From Erpobdella octoculata (Eukaryota > Annelida > Clitellata > Hirudinida > Erpobdellidae): a stretch of 64,000 nucleotides of DNA. The stretch covers positions 8,518,923-8,582,922 of the forward strand of contig OZ022244.1 in NCBI GenBank assembly GCA_963978895.1, read 5' to 3'. This document shows positions 12,610 through 25,665 of this stretch, piece after piece (the first letter of the stretch is position 1; each line of letters opens with the position of its first letter). The notes beneath the pieces were generated by a model, which saw nothing but the letters and a program-made list of their open reading frames with translations, made no database searches and was not told the origin of the DNA. The position numbers and the translations under genes are program-made.

Positions 12610-12840
12610 GAGGCGTAGCTAAAAACAGGGGAAATACGTGTCCTGGGCGCCATTTGGAAGGAGTACCTACGACAACCCCCCACAGTTATTAGCTATTCTT
12701 GAAGACAAAGGGGCATGATGTTTTGGAAAACTTTTGGAAAAAGTACCTGCGACTTGTGATCCCCCGGTCATCAGCTATTTTTAGAAGAATTTTGCAGATG
12801 GGAATTTTTAATAGCTCATTTTTTTACCTTGTCCCCGGGT
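12610..12840. repeat. Dispersed repeat, copy 1 (related sequence at 22020-22260)
   Basis: Contains AAAAGTACCTGCGACT followed by CCCCCGGTCATCAGCT. The same two words in the same order recur at about 22130-22165 with GGGGCGTCATTTGG-type sequence upstream. This is an unclassified dispersed family. Confidence 0.6.
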
Positions 12841-12960
12841 GCCAAAAACATTAGTACATTGGCTACGATGAAGATGCATTTTAATGAATAAATAAAGTTA
12901 GACGTACTACCGGACAACCCACTACAAAAAAGTACCTAAATAGTTATAAAATACTAGCGG

Positions 12961-13783
12961 CAGGGGCGCAGCCAGCGGGCGGGGGGCGAAACCTAGAAAG
13001 TGGATTGTGAAGTGACGGGCGGGCCTGTGAATTTGGGATGTTTTTCAATTCTTTCCTTTATTATTTAATTAACTTTTGTTGAAACAATTCATAATTTATT
13101 ATCTATTTATTTGGTTTTGAAATCTTTGTTAGAGAGTTTCATATCTACCCATTCCCTTAATATACGAACTGCCGCAAATGAGTGAGTCTGCATTTCGATT
13201 CAGTGTCTCCTTCCAAGGTTTCTTGACCAAGGATCCGTTCTTCGCTTAGAAGAGACATTCAAATATTACGCCTTCGACCTTGGTCACATATCTGCTGTGC
13301 GTGGCGAATACTTGCGCTAGAAAACCAAATGGTCGAATGTCCCAGTGGCAGAGCGGCCACATACCGCAGTTGATGTTTTGCAAAACATTGTGAGGAATCC
13401 GTTTATCCCCAGATAAATACGCTGCTGAAACTCTCTTCCGCGACAGCCTAAAGATGGTTCTCAACTATGCGCAGACTTAAATCATATCTACGCACTACAA
13501 TGGACCAGGCAAGGCTGAATGGGCTTGTCCAGATGACGATCAATCGCGACTTTCCCATTAATGAAGAAGCCGTCATTGATATTTTTTGCAAAAAAAGGCG
13601 AATGAATTTGTTATTGTAATAAATTGGTTCAAATTAAATGTCTTATAGTTTGATATTACTAATTGTTGCTTAAACTGTCTTTTAGCCTTGACTTTTGTGG
13701 GTCGTAAACTTTTCAGAAAACTCCTTACTTAACAGTTTTTCCCCCGGCCCCCCTCCCCGAAAAAAAACCTGGCTGAGCCCCAG
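12961..13783 (+). mobile_element. hAT-type element of a second family, copy 1
   Basis: The left end has CAGGGGCGCAGCCAG, and the right end carries the complementary CTGGCTGAGCCCC. The plus strand at about 13490-13600 encodes the dimerisation end of a hAT/ZMYM-type transposase, TMDQARLNGLVQMTINRD and then INEEAVIDIF. An upstream segment at 13165-13240 (CAAATGAGTGAGTCTGC) is shared with the copy at 17.9 kb. The coding part is broken. The same family sits at 17702-19127, with an identical order of blocks. Confidence 0.75.
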
Positions 13784-13787
13784 ACTA

Positions 13788-14260
13788 ATGGGGTACCCGG
13801 CGTTGCCCGGGATTTTTAGAGGTTTTTCTAATGTTTGTCTCTTTCGCTCCCGTTTCTTTCCCCGCTTGCTCTTCCGCTCTCGGTCGCTTTTCCGCTCCCG
13901 GTTGCTTTCCTGATCCCGGTCGCTTTCCCGCTCTCGGCCGTTTTCTCGTTCTCGTTCGCTTTCCTGCTCCCGGTTGCTTTCCCGATCCCGGACGCTTTCA
14001 CGCTCTTGATCGCTTTACCTTTCCGGCTGGCTTTTCCGTTCTCAGTTGCTTTTTCTTTTCCTCTTGCTTTCCCGTTCCCGTTCCCGCTCATTTTTTAATT
14101 CCAGTTTCCGCTCGCTCTCCCGCTCCGCTCATTTTGTGACCGATTTCAATTTTTCACAAAAATTGTTTCCCTTGGACTTTAAAGGTTATGTAAAAATTTC
14201 ATTACGATCGGATGAATGGTGTAGTAATGCATAAAGGACATCCTTATATACATAATCTCA
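13788..14260 (+). repeat. Dispersed SINE-like element, copy 1, with expanded CTCCCGGTCGCTTTCC minisatellite
   Basis: It starts with GGGTACCCGGCGTTGCCCGG, then TTTTTAGAGGTTTTTC. About 16 units of a degenerate 16-18-bp motif (GCTCCCGGTCGCTTTCC) follow at 13845-14120. It ends with AAAATTTCATTACGATCGG and ATGAATGGTGTAGTAATGC before an AT tract. The same head is at 28308 (plus) and 17335-17445 (minus), and the same tail is at 16215-16350. No coding capacity, so presumably a non-autonomous element mobilised by a LINE. Class not established. Confidence 0.7.
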
Positions 14261-14284
14261 TTTATATATATATATATATATATA

Positions 14285-14990
<706 letters not shown>

Positions 14991-15020
14991 AACGGGAAAT
15001 ATATATATATATATATATAT

Positions 15021-15976
<956 letters not shown>

Positions 15977-16044
15977 AGTGAAACACTGCGTTGAAATGTT
16001 TCAAGAGCCTACAAATAGGATGACTAACTGTCACCACAAGTAAC

Positions 16045-16146
16045 GCAAATATTTATAAGACTCTACTAGGAATCGAACCCACGTGTCTACGGCAACACCG
16101 CCTCGCCTAAATGCAAGCGCTCTTACCGACTGAGCCACCGACCATC
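16045..16146 (-). repeat. tRNA-like sequence (SINE head or tRNA relic)
   Basis: The minus strand has a good RNA polymerase III A box (TGGCTCAGTCGG) and, about 55 bases downstream, a B box (GGTTCGATTCC). A D-arm-like hairpin and a 5-bp anticodon-like stem can be drawn. The anticodon loop has six bases, the variable region is too long and the acceptor ends do not pair. I read it as a tRNA-derived SINE head or a decayed tRNA, not a working tRNA gene. Confidence 0.5.
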
Positions 16147-16214
16147 ACCAAGAAATGATGGCTAGAAGTCTCAGTCTTTCGCAAAAGTTAAGAAGGTTTG
16201 GACTTCTTCACCGA

Positions 16215-16344
16215 TTCCCCGCTCGCTCACCCGCTCATTTTCCAACGGATTTCAATTTTTTTTCTATATTTGATTCCCCTTGACTCTCAAGGTTGTGTGA
16301 AAATTTCATTACGATCGGATGAATGGTGTAGCAATGCATAAAGG

Positions 16345-16350
<6 letters not shown>
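16215..16350 (+). repeat. Dispersed SINE-like element, copy 2 (3' part)
   Basis: Shares the CCCGCTC... tract and the tail AAAATTTCATTACGATCGG / ATGAATGGTGTAGCAATGC with 14100-14240. It is followed by CATACATATATA and (AT)n. Confidence 0.75.
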
Positions 16351-16407
<57 letters not shown>

Positions 16408-16432
16408 CAAACATTCATTTTTATATATATAG

Positions 16433-16492
<60 letters not shown>
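16351..16492. repeat. Two (AT)n tracts
   Basis: AT runs at about 16355-16402 and 16432-16491, separated by CATACAAACATTCATTTT, a tail typical of several non-LTR element families. Confidence 0.93.
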
Positions 16493-16496
<4 letters not shown>

Positions 16497-16998
16497 TTAA
16501 GTTTTATAATCACAGATCGACATTTCAGTTTTAGGTCCTTTAACAGACTTGCAATTTCTTAGGCACCGCATAATTTATATTATAGCGGCAACGTATTATA
16601 TAGCCAATTATTTAATTGATTTGTGTATTGTTTTCAAGAGTACGTTTATGTGCAAAATTTGAAGTCAAAAGCGTTGTAATAGTTGAGTCATTCATTCTTC
16701 AGTGAAAACGATTCAATAAAAAATAATATCAAAGCTTTATTACAAATTGGCTTTGGACATAAAATTTATCATCTTTTAGTCTTTTAATCATATATACTTA
16801 TTTTTATTGAATAAACAAGAACAGCAACATGCCTTAAATCTAATTCACCAGCATACATTAACTACGTTGCAGGCAGATGTGTTAATGAAGGGACGTGGCC
16901 TGTCGCGAAACGGTACGGCTTTGTAAATATGCCTCCCGATCACTTTCCTGCTCTCGGTCGCTTTCCTGCTTTCTTGGGGTCACTGGCTGCGCCCCTGC
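16493..16998. other. No gene seen
   Basis: AT-rich. At about 16930-16985 there is a short piece of the CTCGGTCGCTTTCCTGCT motif and GGCTGCGCCCCTGC, the terminus of the second hAT family. Confidence 0.55.
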
Positions 16999-17010
16999 TT
17001 GGGTTTTTGA

Positions 17011-17298
17011 GTGAAGCCTGAAGATGCCATTTATGACGAGCTGTCCATTTACTTGTGCAGTCCAGTAGGAAGACTCAATGAGAACCCATTAGAAATTTGG
17101 AGTGATCTGAAAATTCAACTCCCTAAACTTCATCCAATTGCGTACATATACTTGATCATGTTGGGAACTTCAGTACCGTCTGAACGTTTATTTTCTAAGG
17201 CAGCACAAGTCGTCAATCAGCAACTAAAAGGCAAACGTTTTAAACAAGCTTTTGTTTTTGCAAAATCTTCCACAAAAACATTGGATATTGGACTTTGA
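17011..17298 (+). pseudogene. hAT transposase, C-terminal dimerisation domain fragment
   Basis: The plus ORF of 95 residues matches the hAT C-terminal (dimerisation) region. It has NPLEIWSDL, then HPIAYIYLIMLGTSVPSERLFSKAAQVV (in pieces: PIAYIYLIMLGTS and PSERLFSKA), the highly conserved TS.PSERLFS block. The end of the frame is the natural C-terminus of the family. The upstream catalytic part is missing, and a minus-strand SINE-like copy begins about 35 bp downstream. Relic of an element different from the 9.5-kb and 13-kb hATs. Confidence 0.88.
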
Positions 17299-17334
17299 TA
17301 TATATATATATTTTCACGCATTGCTTTTATTTTT

Positions 17335-17445
17335 TCAATAAACAACAACTGAACTGAATCAGCAAAGAAAACGGGAAGTGAGAGAAAAACAATAGAAAAA
17401 CCTCTAAAATCTCCGGGCAACGCCGGACACCCCGCTAGTAGATAA
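17335..17445 (-). repeat. Dispersed SINE-like element, copy 3 (5' part, minus)
   Basis: The minus strand reads ACTAGCGGGGTGTCCGGCG, TTGCCCGGAGATTTTAGAGG and then the CTCTCACTTCCCG tract, the head seen at 13788 and 28308. Confidence 0.75.
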
Positions 17446-17489
17446 TAAAATAATAAAATGTGGTTTGTTTGTTTGTATGGAGTGTCAGG

Positions 17490-17650
17490 GGCCGATTACG
17501 GCTTTGTGATGCAATGTTAAAAAAAGTAATCGATTTTGAGAAAACATCAATGTTTGTAACCGATGCATCGAACTACATCGATGCACAGCCGCGATGTAAT
17601 GCATCGATTAAAAACATCGATGTATATTCTGAATGGACACCCCTACTGGC
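17490..17650. repeat. MITE-like repeat rich in CATCGATG words
   Basis: The end ACACCCCTA and several CATCGATG/GATGCATCG words suggest a short hAT-type MITE. The opposite end is unclear. Confidence 0.4.
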
Positions 17651-18100
17651 TCCCCCTTTCCCGAAAACATGCTAAAGTTGATTTTGAAGTGACGCGCGTG
17701 CCATAGGCGCAGCCATGGAGGGGTGTCGAGGGCCCTGGGCCCCCCAAAAGCTTGCCTATGTTGATGTTGAAATGACGTTTAAATTAACAGTAATAAGTTA
17801 TCAAAAATGTTAGAGTCAGAGTTGTCCATGGGTCTAATTTTGAAGACCCGACCCACCAGAAAATCCTACCCGACCTATTTCTGTTCTTTATCTTATGACC
17901 CGACCCGATGGATTTGCCACAAATGAGCGAGTCTGCATTCAGATTCAACATCTGATTCTAAGGTTTTTTGACCAAGGATCCTTCATTGACTGCTGTTCAT
18001 GGTGAATACTTCCGCTGGAAAGCCAAATCTTATCTACGCACCAAAATGGGCCAGACAAGGCTGAATGGGCTTGCCCAGATGACCATCAATCGCGACCTAA

Positions 18101-18833
18101 ATCCTCTTCCTTTGGTTTTGCCACCACCATCTTCTCTTTTCATTTCTCCTTCTCCCTTGATTCGTAGCTTAGGTTTTCTCTTTGACTCTAACTTGTCGCT
18201 AACACCCCAAATTACTTCTGTTACTAAATCCTGCTACTTTCATCTTCGCCGTATTAAGCAGCTTCGTCCACTTCTGGATGATCCTTCGCTGCAACTTCTA
18301 GTCTCTTCTCTTGTCCTGTCTCGAATTGACTACTGCAATTCTCTATACTATGGTCTTCCTGACACTACCCTCTATCCTCTCTCTAAAGATTTCAACTCGG
18401 CTGCTCGCTTAGTTTCTCGCACCTCCTACTCCTCTCACATCTCTCCATCTCTTGTTCTTCTCCATTGGCTTCCTCTCAGATATAGGGTGATTTTTAAAAT
18501 CTGTTTAATAATGTACAAAATAAAAAATTGCCTTTCTCCTCTCTACTTAACTAATTTAATACATATCCCTCCTAAGTCTGGTCTTCGTTCTTCTTCTCGT
18601 AATCACTCTCGCATCTTCACTATTAAGCATTCTTTTGCTAAACGCTCTTTCTCCTACTCTGGTCCCTATCTCTGGAACTCTCTTCCTTCTTCTCTTACTA
18701 ACTCTACTTCTCTCACAGTTTTCCGTCGTGGACTTAAAACATATCTGTTTAATAAGTTCACGACCGAGCGCTATTGAACACTGCGGAAATAGCGCTATAT
18801 AAATAATTGATTGATTGATTGATTGATTAATGA
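18101..18833 (+). mobile_element. L2/CR1-type LINE, 3' end (RT C-terminal domain)
   Basis: The plus frame to 18777 encodes the region after the reverse transcriptase fingers/palm of L2-type LINEs. It contains LGFLFDSNLSLTPQI, SRIDYCNSLYYGLP, HWLPLRYRVIFKI and LWNSLPSSL, in family order. It ends with the stop at 18777, a 3' end containing AGCGCTATATAAATAATTGA and a (TTGA)n tail of five units, as L2-like LINEs do. The 5' part is truncated inside the RT domain. It interrupts the hAT element around it and is therefore younger than that element. Confidence 0.88.
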
Positions 18834-18946
18834 AGAAACCGTCATTGACATTTTTTCGCAGAAAAAACGTTGGCTGAATTTCACAATGTAATTTACTGTT
18901 CCAATTTAAATGTCTAATCATTAGATTGCTTTTAATTTTAAAGTTG

Positions 18947-19019
18947 AGTTTAAGCAATAATTTGTAATAACAAACCATTAGACTCTAATGGTTTGTTATT
19001 ACTAATTATTGCTTAAACT
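18947..19019. repeat. Near-perfect palindrome (36-bp arms, 1-bp centre)
   Basis: Arms 18947-18982 and 18984-19019 are reverse complements with about two mismatches. The sequence is absent from the same place in copy 1 of this hAT family. Confidence 0.88.
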
Positions 19020-19127
19020 GTCGTTAAGTCTTGACTTTTGTGTGTCTAAAATTTCTCAGTAAAACCCCTTACTGATCAGTTTCTTTCCCCGGCCCTCCCG
19101 AAAAAAATTTCTGGCTGCGCCCCTGCT

Positions 19128-19524
19128 TGGGTTTTTGAGTGAACCAGAGTGGTAACACTGGTGGCCATCTTTTCTTATTTCTTCATCGCGTGGAAGCAGT
19201 AGGAAATTATGACAGTTCAATACAATCGAAATTTGGTGAACGCTCACACACTTGGTGATTTTCGATTCTTGAAGCTTTTGTTTTGGTTAGTATGTTAGTA
19301 CCTAACTTTGGTTGTTTAATTTAGAATAAAGGCGCGAATACACTGGTAAAATTGACTGGCGCCAAATTGTCAAAACCTAACAACCTACTAACTGCAGTTG
19401 TGTTTTTTTACGACAATAGGGTTTCAACATGTATTTTACACATGCATATTTAAATGCGACTTTTGTCAGGCTTTTTCTGTCAATAATGCTTGCATGGGAT
19501 GGGCTGGGCAGGGTCGTTAATTCT
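19128..19524. other. No gene seen
   Basis: Intergenic DNA between the second-family hAT element and the 38-bp tandem repeat. No family recognised. Confidence 0.5.
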
Positions 19525-19635
19525 ATTGATTGGCCTTATTCGCGCCCCCTTGGGCGATTGTTCAATCTCGGCCTATTCGCACTCCGTAGAGCGATTGTGT
19601 AATTTCGGCCTATTCGCACCCCGTAGGGCAGGGGG
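19525..19635. repeat. 38-bp tandem repeat, about 2.5 units
   Basis: Units start GGCCTATTCGCAC.CCGTAG and contain GCGATTGT. Three starts are visible at about 19531, 19570 and 19608. Confidence 0.8.
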
Positions 19636-19677
19636 AATTCCCCCTGATTTTCAATATTTGAAATTTTTTTACCTAAA

Positions 19678-20010
19678 GTTTACTATATAATTTTTTAACT
19701 TTACTTAACCTAGTGATGATTCAATGCATACTGGAATCCTTCTGGCATGTGTAGACAGTTTGTCCCCCCTTGATTTCCAAAACTAAAATTTTCTTGACCT
19801 AGAGTTTATTATATAAATTGTTGATTTTAACTTTACTCAACCTCGTGATGATTCAATGCGTATTGAAATCCTTCTGGCGTGTATAGACAATTCGCCCCCC
19901 CTTGATTTCCAAAATTAAAATTTTTTTTACTTAGAGCTTACTATATAATATGTTAATTTTAACTTTACTTAACCTCGTGATGATTCAATGCGTATTGGAG
20001 ACAATTTTAT
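19678..20010. repeat. Tandem repeat of about 125 bp, 2.7 units
   Basis: Each unit contains TTACTATATAA, AACCTCGTGATGATTCAATG, CCTTCTGGCGTGT and CCCCCCTTGATTTCCAAAA in this order. The third unit is cut off after GATTCAATGCGTATTGGAG. Confidence 0.85.
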
Positions 20011-22019
20011 ATCTGAGCTCGATGCTAGATTTAGCAATAAATGCAGAGTATTAAATTGTGTATCAGCGTTGGTCCGAAGTTTAGCCGTTTTCTGTGTTAA
20101 ATACAATCAGCAAACTCGTGGAACTTTACCCTATTAATGGTATTGATACAATGTTGATTCCCTCACAGCTATCTTCAAGTTATTATTTATTACACAAAAA
20201 TAAAACAAAATTCTACACACCCCAATTTGGACATTTTTTTTTTACTAATCCTGTACTTGTCCCTGCAATATAATTAAATCATTCACGCGCATTATACCCA
20301 GTGGCGGATCCAGATATTCCTGGGGGCTGCACTTCAGAAATTTTCACATTCTCTTAAAAAAAACTGATGACCGGTTAGGGGTTGTCATAAGTATTTTTCC
20401 AATTTTTTTTCCTGAAAAGCTACAGTCATTTTCCAAAACCAGGTATTATACCCAAAAATATCAATTGATACTCTGTGGGGATGCATCTCTCCACTTCTTC
20501 CTGTTTGTACCTAGGTATTTATATAGATATTAAAGGTAATGTGTCAGAGCATTCTTTTATCACATCCATGCTGCAGGAGCAATTTAAACAAAATTTGGCA
20601 TGCAAGTAGACTTCATTGATAAGAAAATTTTGAAAAATTAAAAAAAAATATGTTATTTATTTGATGTTTCATTGGCAAAAAAAATACCTGGGCATCACCG
20701 GGTTACCCTGTCAGTAAACTATAAAAGGGCGAGAAACTTTTGCCCTTCCCCGCTGGAAAATGCTGAATTTACGTCCCTGCCGTAGGGTGGTTATTTTTTA
20801 ATATTCAACTAAATAAAAAAAATTTATTTTAATAAGTAAATAAATTATTAACTAATAAAGATCGTAGAATGCAGATAGTGGAAACAGTACTGGTGAACTG
20901 TTATTTATTCATGGACTTCAATAAATAAATAAATTATTATTTGTCAATTTTTTATATCAATACTTATATGTAATTTGGATAAAATGCACGCTGAAAAATA
21001 ACAATCACTACAGGATTGTTTGAAAATGGGGATAACAGTGCAGGGATGGGGATGATAGACTGCGGGGATGGGGACGAAAAGTTGTTCCCGTGCACACCTC
21101 TAGTGCCTTCCACGACAAATTGTGGTATGCCACCATTTTTACATTGATATACCAGATAGGCCCACTTCAAACAGTCATTATACTTGATCGACTTGCTATC
21201 TGACTTCTTGTTGACCTCTTCAACGCTTTTTGACTTTTTAACAACATACAACTGATTTGTATTTTTGGATATTCAGAAAACGTTTCAAAATCGTTAAAGC
21301 ATGATTCGACTTCCATTGTTCTCGATTCAACTATAACTTGACTCAATAATTATATATAAATATTTATTCATTTATTATTTTAATATTTAAATAAATTATA
21401 TTAGATATTTAATTATTAATTATTTATTATTATTTACGTGCTATTAAAAACTTATCCAGAAAAGCTAAGTAACAACAAAAACTTAATTTTTAGTCACCAA
21501 TTTGCATACACATTACAACTTAAAAAAAAATATAACTTTATTTATCCTGTATGTTTTTCAGCAGCTGTTCTCAATCTTTTTAGTGCAGCGACCCCTTGAC
21601 AAAATTTGCCACGTTGTGGCGACCCCCGATAATAAAATTATGTAAGTTCACCTTTCACTCTGGTTCACTACATTGTTACAAAAATTACTATTGCACTTAG
21701 GCTTAACAGTCATACTTCTACAATACATTTTAGTTTTGTAATAGATAATTTTGATTTTAGAATTTTAGCCTATCATTTCTAGGCATTCTCAATTACAAAG
21801 TGTACGTTATAAATTGTACATAATAATTATAACTTTACTTATTATCGAGCAAATAAAGAATATTTTTCTCAACAATATTTTTTTACTATTTACAAACAAA
21901 TGAAGATTGATCATTTTTAATTTAAAATTTGAACGCTGCAGGTCCAAAATAGAATTGCTTAATTTTCAGTAAGAAGGCTGTGTTTCCTTCATTCTCACCA
22001 AGTCAGAAATTCTGGGGGT
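20011..22019. other. No host gene seen; pieces of dispersed repeats
   Basis: Holds CAGTGGCGGATCCAGA at 20301, a typical element terminus. A CCGGGTTACCCTG-containing repeat lies near 20697. A hAT-like terminus, CAGCTGTTCTCAATC with GCGACCCC words, lies at about 21560-21635. The minus ORF at 20964-21251 has no motif I recognise. The first coding exon of the bestrophin should lie somewhere upstream of 22.6 kb but I could not place it. Confidence 0.45.
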
Positions 22020-22260
22020 CTTTCAGGGGCGTCATTTGGGGGGAAGAAGGGCGATTGCCCTCCCAAGGATTTTTTGAAAGAGAAATTTTTCAGGTATAAA
22101 ATAAAGACAAAGTTTTAGAAAATTTTCGGAAAAGTACCTCCGACTACCCCCGGTCATCAGCTGTTTTGGGAGCAGAGTTTTAGAAATTTTTTGCAGTCTT
22201 TCATAGAGCACAACCCAAAATATTTTCAGCATTAAGTCTACTCCTGTATTTAGACTGCAA
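22020..22260. repeat. Dispersed repeat, copy 2 (related to 12610-12840)
   Basis: Shares AAAAGTACCTCCGACT and CCCCCGGTCATCAGCT with the 12.7-kb copy. Confidence 0.6.
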
Positions 22261-22658
22261 ACACTGGTTCATCTGCACGCAACAGTTCTAAGGACAGGCA
22301 TTTTGTTAATAACATATATAAACAGGCAGTAGGTAATATTTTTACTTGAACAAAGCTTGGTGAGCCCCTACCAGTCTGCAGTGATTGTCTAGGTCAAGAA
22401 TGCTGGCTCATCCAGCCAACATTGAAGGTGGGGCTAAGTTTTTAGGCTGAATACTCAAGCCTGTATGGCTTAAGTATCGCTCTTTTTTTGACAGCAACTC
22501 CAGCTTTGGAGGAAAAAATTAGATCGTTTTATTTTCCACTTACGAAAAATTTATTCATAACACTAGACTTAACCCTAACACTAGTATATTTATAAATAAA
22601 AAATAATGATTAATTTATTATGTTTAAGTCATGACTGTTTTATATGTGTTTCTAAAAG

Positions 22659-22769
22659 GTGGAGAGGAGGTGTAATAAAGATGATATGGCCAGAATTGCT
22701 CATATTTTGTTGCATTTACACAATGTTGAACTTCACATATCATGTTTTGTTGAATGAATCTCAAAAAGA
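22659..22769 (+). CDS. Bestrophin, exon A (first one visible)
   Basis: Bestrophins form pentameric calcium-activated anion channels in the plasma membrane. This exon follows TTCTAAAAG and ends before GTGAGT. It encodes WRGGVIKMIWPELL and the first transmembrane helix, then LLNESQKE. It aligns with the WRGSIYKLLWRELL...TEGQKR region of vertebrate bestrophins, about residues 25-70. Entering phase 1, leaving phase 2, it joins the next exon as QKETFEMI. The preceding exon with the start codon was not found. Confidence 0.85.
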
Positions 22770-22838
22770 GTGAGTGAATAGTTTTTTTTTTAATTTGTGG
22801 ATATACTCAAGTGGGTACCATCAAGGTTTTTGTTTTAG

Positions 22839-23010
22839 AACTTTTGAAATGATTGCAAAGTACTGTAATGAATTCAGTCACAAAATGCCGCTTTCGTTTG
22901 TCTTGGGGTTTTTCGTCTCCACAGTTTTGGCTCGATTTTGGGTTCAGTTTGATAATATACCTTGGCCTACTGATGTTGCTCAGTTAATTAATGTTTTGAT
23001 ACCAGGGAAA
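22839..23010 (+). CDS. Bestrophin, exon B (pore neck)
   Basis: After the acceptor TTTTAG, the exon encodes FEMIAKYCNEFSHKMP and then LSFVLGFFVSTVLARFW. The second block is the pore-lining helix 2. The neck phenylalanines of the family (F80 and F84 of human BEST1) are present, and the position of I76 is Met. The exon ends IPGK before GTCAGT, phase 0. Confidence 0.93.
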
Positions 23011-23092
23011 GTCAGTTGAATTATTTATATGTGACTGATTTCTTTTTTGAAACACAATTAGTTTAATTAGTTATTCAAGTTTTTTCTTGCAG

Positions 23093-23222
23093 GATGAAGA
23101 AGGTAGATTGCTAAGGCGAACGATAATGAGATATGTATGTGCTGGATATGTGTATGCCATATGCTCTATAAGTAGACCCATTAAGAAGCGATTTCCTACA
23201 TTGGAACATTTTGTCATTGCTG
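23093..23222 (+). CDS. Bestrophin, exon C
   Basis: After TTCTTGCAG, the exon encodes DEEGRLLRRTIMRYV and RPIKKRFPTLEHFVIAG. The first corresponds to the family's RGRLYRRTLMRY block and the second to FKRFPT..H.V.AG. It leaves phase 1 at a GTATGT donor. Confidence 0.93.
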
Positions 23223-25665
23223 GTATGTCATAAGTCACTATTTTCCTGTTTTCAATTTGCTAGTTATTGGCATAAAAGTTTTACTACATATTCTTTATTT
23301 GAAAATATTGAGCAAACAACTTTGATAGCCTTTGATAACAATGACAATTCTGTTTATTTTCATAACCCATATGGAATAAGAGAGGAAGATAGAAAATTTG
23401 AAATTAATTTTTTTTAATGTGTTCATAAGTTATATAGCACACAAAACAATGTTTCATTTACAATAAATCCAGCAGGTATGGTCACTAAAAAGGCACCCGT
23501 GACTCAAATTCAAACTGATACATACAGTTGTGGTATTTTTGTAGACAGTTGTGGTATTTTTGCAGGAGTTTTTATTAGAAGACTGGCTATGCTTAGATTT
23601 TAAATAGTTAACTTTTAAATAAGTAATAAAAAAAAATTTTCTCGCAAAGTTCAATAGATTTTTCGTAAAAATAAAATTTTCACAAAGTTTGTTAAAAGAC
23701 AGCAGGAGGTGTTATTGAAATTTTTTTGCATAATTAGCCGCAGTGAGCCAGACTCATTTGTCCAATTGTATGCTCCCCAGTGTTTGTTTAAGTATCGTTT
23801 AGCTGGGAGAAATTGGTATAAGGTCCGACGTTTTATTCCATAACTTTTTAATTTATTAAGTTATAAAATCGAGAGTTACATCATTGGATTTGAAATTGAA
23901 TCATCTACAAACAAGCATCTCGGATATTCCCAGTGCAGCAGTTTAAAAAAAGTTATAATTTCTCAATGAAGAGCCAAGCTTGATTTTATGCAATTTTTGT
24001 CGGAAAATCGTTGTTTTTGGCTTATAACTTTTTTATTTTTTGAACCAAAGAAAAACGAATTATACCATTAGATTCCAATGAATTTTTATACTTTCACAAC
24101 ATCTAGAAATTGAACGAGAATAAGAGTTTAACAATTGAATCACTTGCCAAATGGAGCAAATGCATCATTATTTCAAGCTTGAAAGGCATCTGCTTGCCTG
24201 AGAAATTGAGGGGCAAATGCCCCCCCCCCCCCCCATCTCCTACGCTTATGAGCAAACATCACCTCTCTAGCACTTGCATTCCCGCTGTAATCTCTCTCTA
24301 GTCGGTGCAGTGCATATGCAAGAAATACAAATAAATTTTCTCTCCAACTCGGTCCGATGAGGACAATCGTGAGAGTGCCGATAGCTCGGTTTTGACTTTT
24401 GCCATTTCTGTTTCAGCCATTTACTCACGTTCTCCAGAATCATTTTTACACGCTTTTATTTACCTCACACTGTATCTTGTATGTTGTATTTTCAGATTTT
24501 TTAAATCGATTTTTCGACCACTTCTACACGTCCAATTGACTTGAAAATTTCAAAACACATGTATTCTCGATGACAATGCAATATTTTCATATTTTCATAT
24601 CATAAAAATATTTATTTAAACTATAATTAACTAAAATACGCCAATGCAATCAATAAGCAGGGTGGATTCAGGCCTACATGGGCGAAGTCAACCTACATTA
24701 ATAGCCATGAAAGCTGCATGATACACGTGTGGTTTATCTTTATAATTAGATGGACCCAAACAAATTTAGTAAACAAGAAGATTTGAACGAAGACTTCAAG
24801 GGTGTAGCATGGTTGAAAAATCATTTTTAATTTTTACAAGACCTAAAATTATAAAATAATATTACGAAAAAAGATACTTTTTTCAAAAACACGCTTTTAT
24901 TTATGTGTGGAAAGTGCACTAAAAAGTATAAAATATTTTTTTTTCCTTTCCTTCTATATGTCATCAAATAATCTTTGACTAAAAATAAAAGCGCGGGACG
25001 CTCATCATAATCCAAAAAGCGTGTTTTTGAAAAAAGTATCTTTTTTCATAATATTATTTCCATTTTACTCAAGATTTTCACCTGGGCCCCAGATGTATGA
25101 GTGTATAGTACAAACTTGGCACTGCCTTTTCTTTCAGAATTGCCAACATGGTTTCAGCTGTGCCACATCAATGTTTATAAGCATCCTTTTTTGAGTGTTC
25201 TAATTTGGGTTTCTCCTTTCCCTGGCAAATAATGCTAGCTGGTCAGATCAGGATTACATAAATTTTCTTTTTCTAAGTCGATCAGCGTGAAGGTTCGATG
25301 GTTCATCCGGTTTCATAGAACCAGTCCACTCTGTCTTTCTTTTCTGACACTTTGTGTCGCTTATTTTGATCATAGGCTCCATCCGGAGGGGTATTAAATT
25401 TTTAATTAAACAAAACAGACCCACCGACGACGCCTACGGTCTTATCCTCTAAACACGCTTTTGTCCCACTGGGAGTGTGATTTAAATTTTTTGCTACTAG
25501 TGCTGTCATAGTCACCAAAAATCTGTTTTTAGCAGCTCTAGATAAGTAGAAATAGAATCTTGTTTTTTATTCTTTATTATAAGTCAGGAACTAACTGTTT
25601 AGATACTTTCATTTAAAAAAGTGGCAAATTGTGACACATATTACAATATTTTGACTCAATACCAG
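23223..25665. other. Bestrophin intron C-D
   Basis: 2.4 kb, AT-rich, with a C-homopolymer at about 24221-24234 and the inverted repeat at 24854-25058. No other element recognised. Confidence 0.7.
24854..25058. repeat. Foldback: inverted repeat with about 44-bp arms
   Basis: Arms 24854-24899 and 25014-25058 are near-perfect reverse complements. Each contains AAAAAAGATACTTTTTTCAA or its complement. The spacer is about 115 bp without coding signal. Probably a small foldback/MITE element. Confidence 0.85.

Larger units (their letters stand above)
17702..19127 (+). mobile_element. hAT-type element of the second family, copy 2, split by an L2-like LINE
   Basis: Begins with GGCGCAGCCATGG and ends with CTGGCTGCGCCCCTG. 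The transposase end reads MGQTRLNGLAQMTINRD up to 18098, breaks off, and resumes at 18834 with NEETVIDIFSQKKRW. At 13.5 kb the corresponding segments are contiguous. The 0.73-kb gap is the LINE at 18101-18833. This copy also carries a palindromic insertion (18947-19019) absent from copy 1. Confidence 0.78.

Noticed and set aside
13828..14139. Overlapping ORFs of about 90-100 residues on both strands
   Set aside because: Products of the CTCCCGGTCGCTTTCC minisatellite.
16045..16146. Functional tRNA gene
   Set aside because: A and B boxes are good, but the anticodon loop and acceptor stem do not form properly, so it is listed as a tRNA-like repeat.
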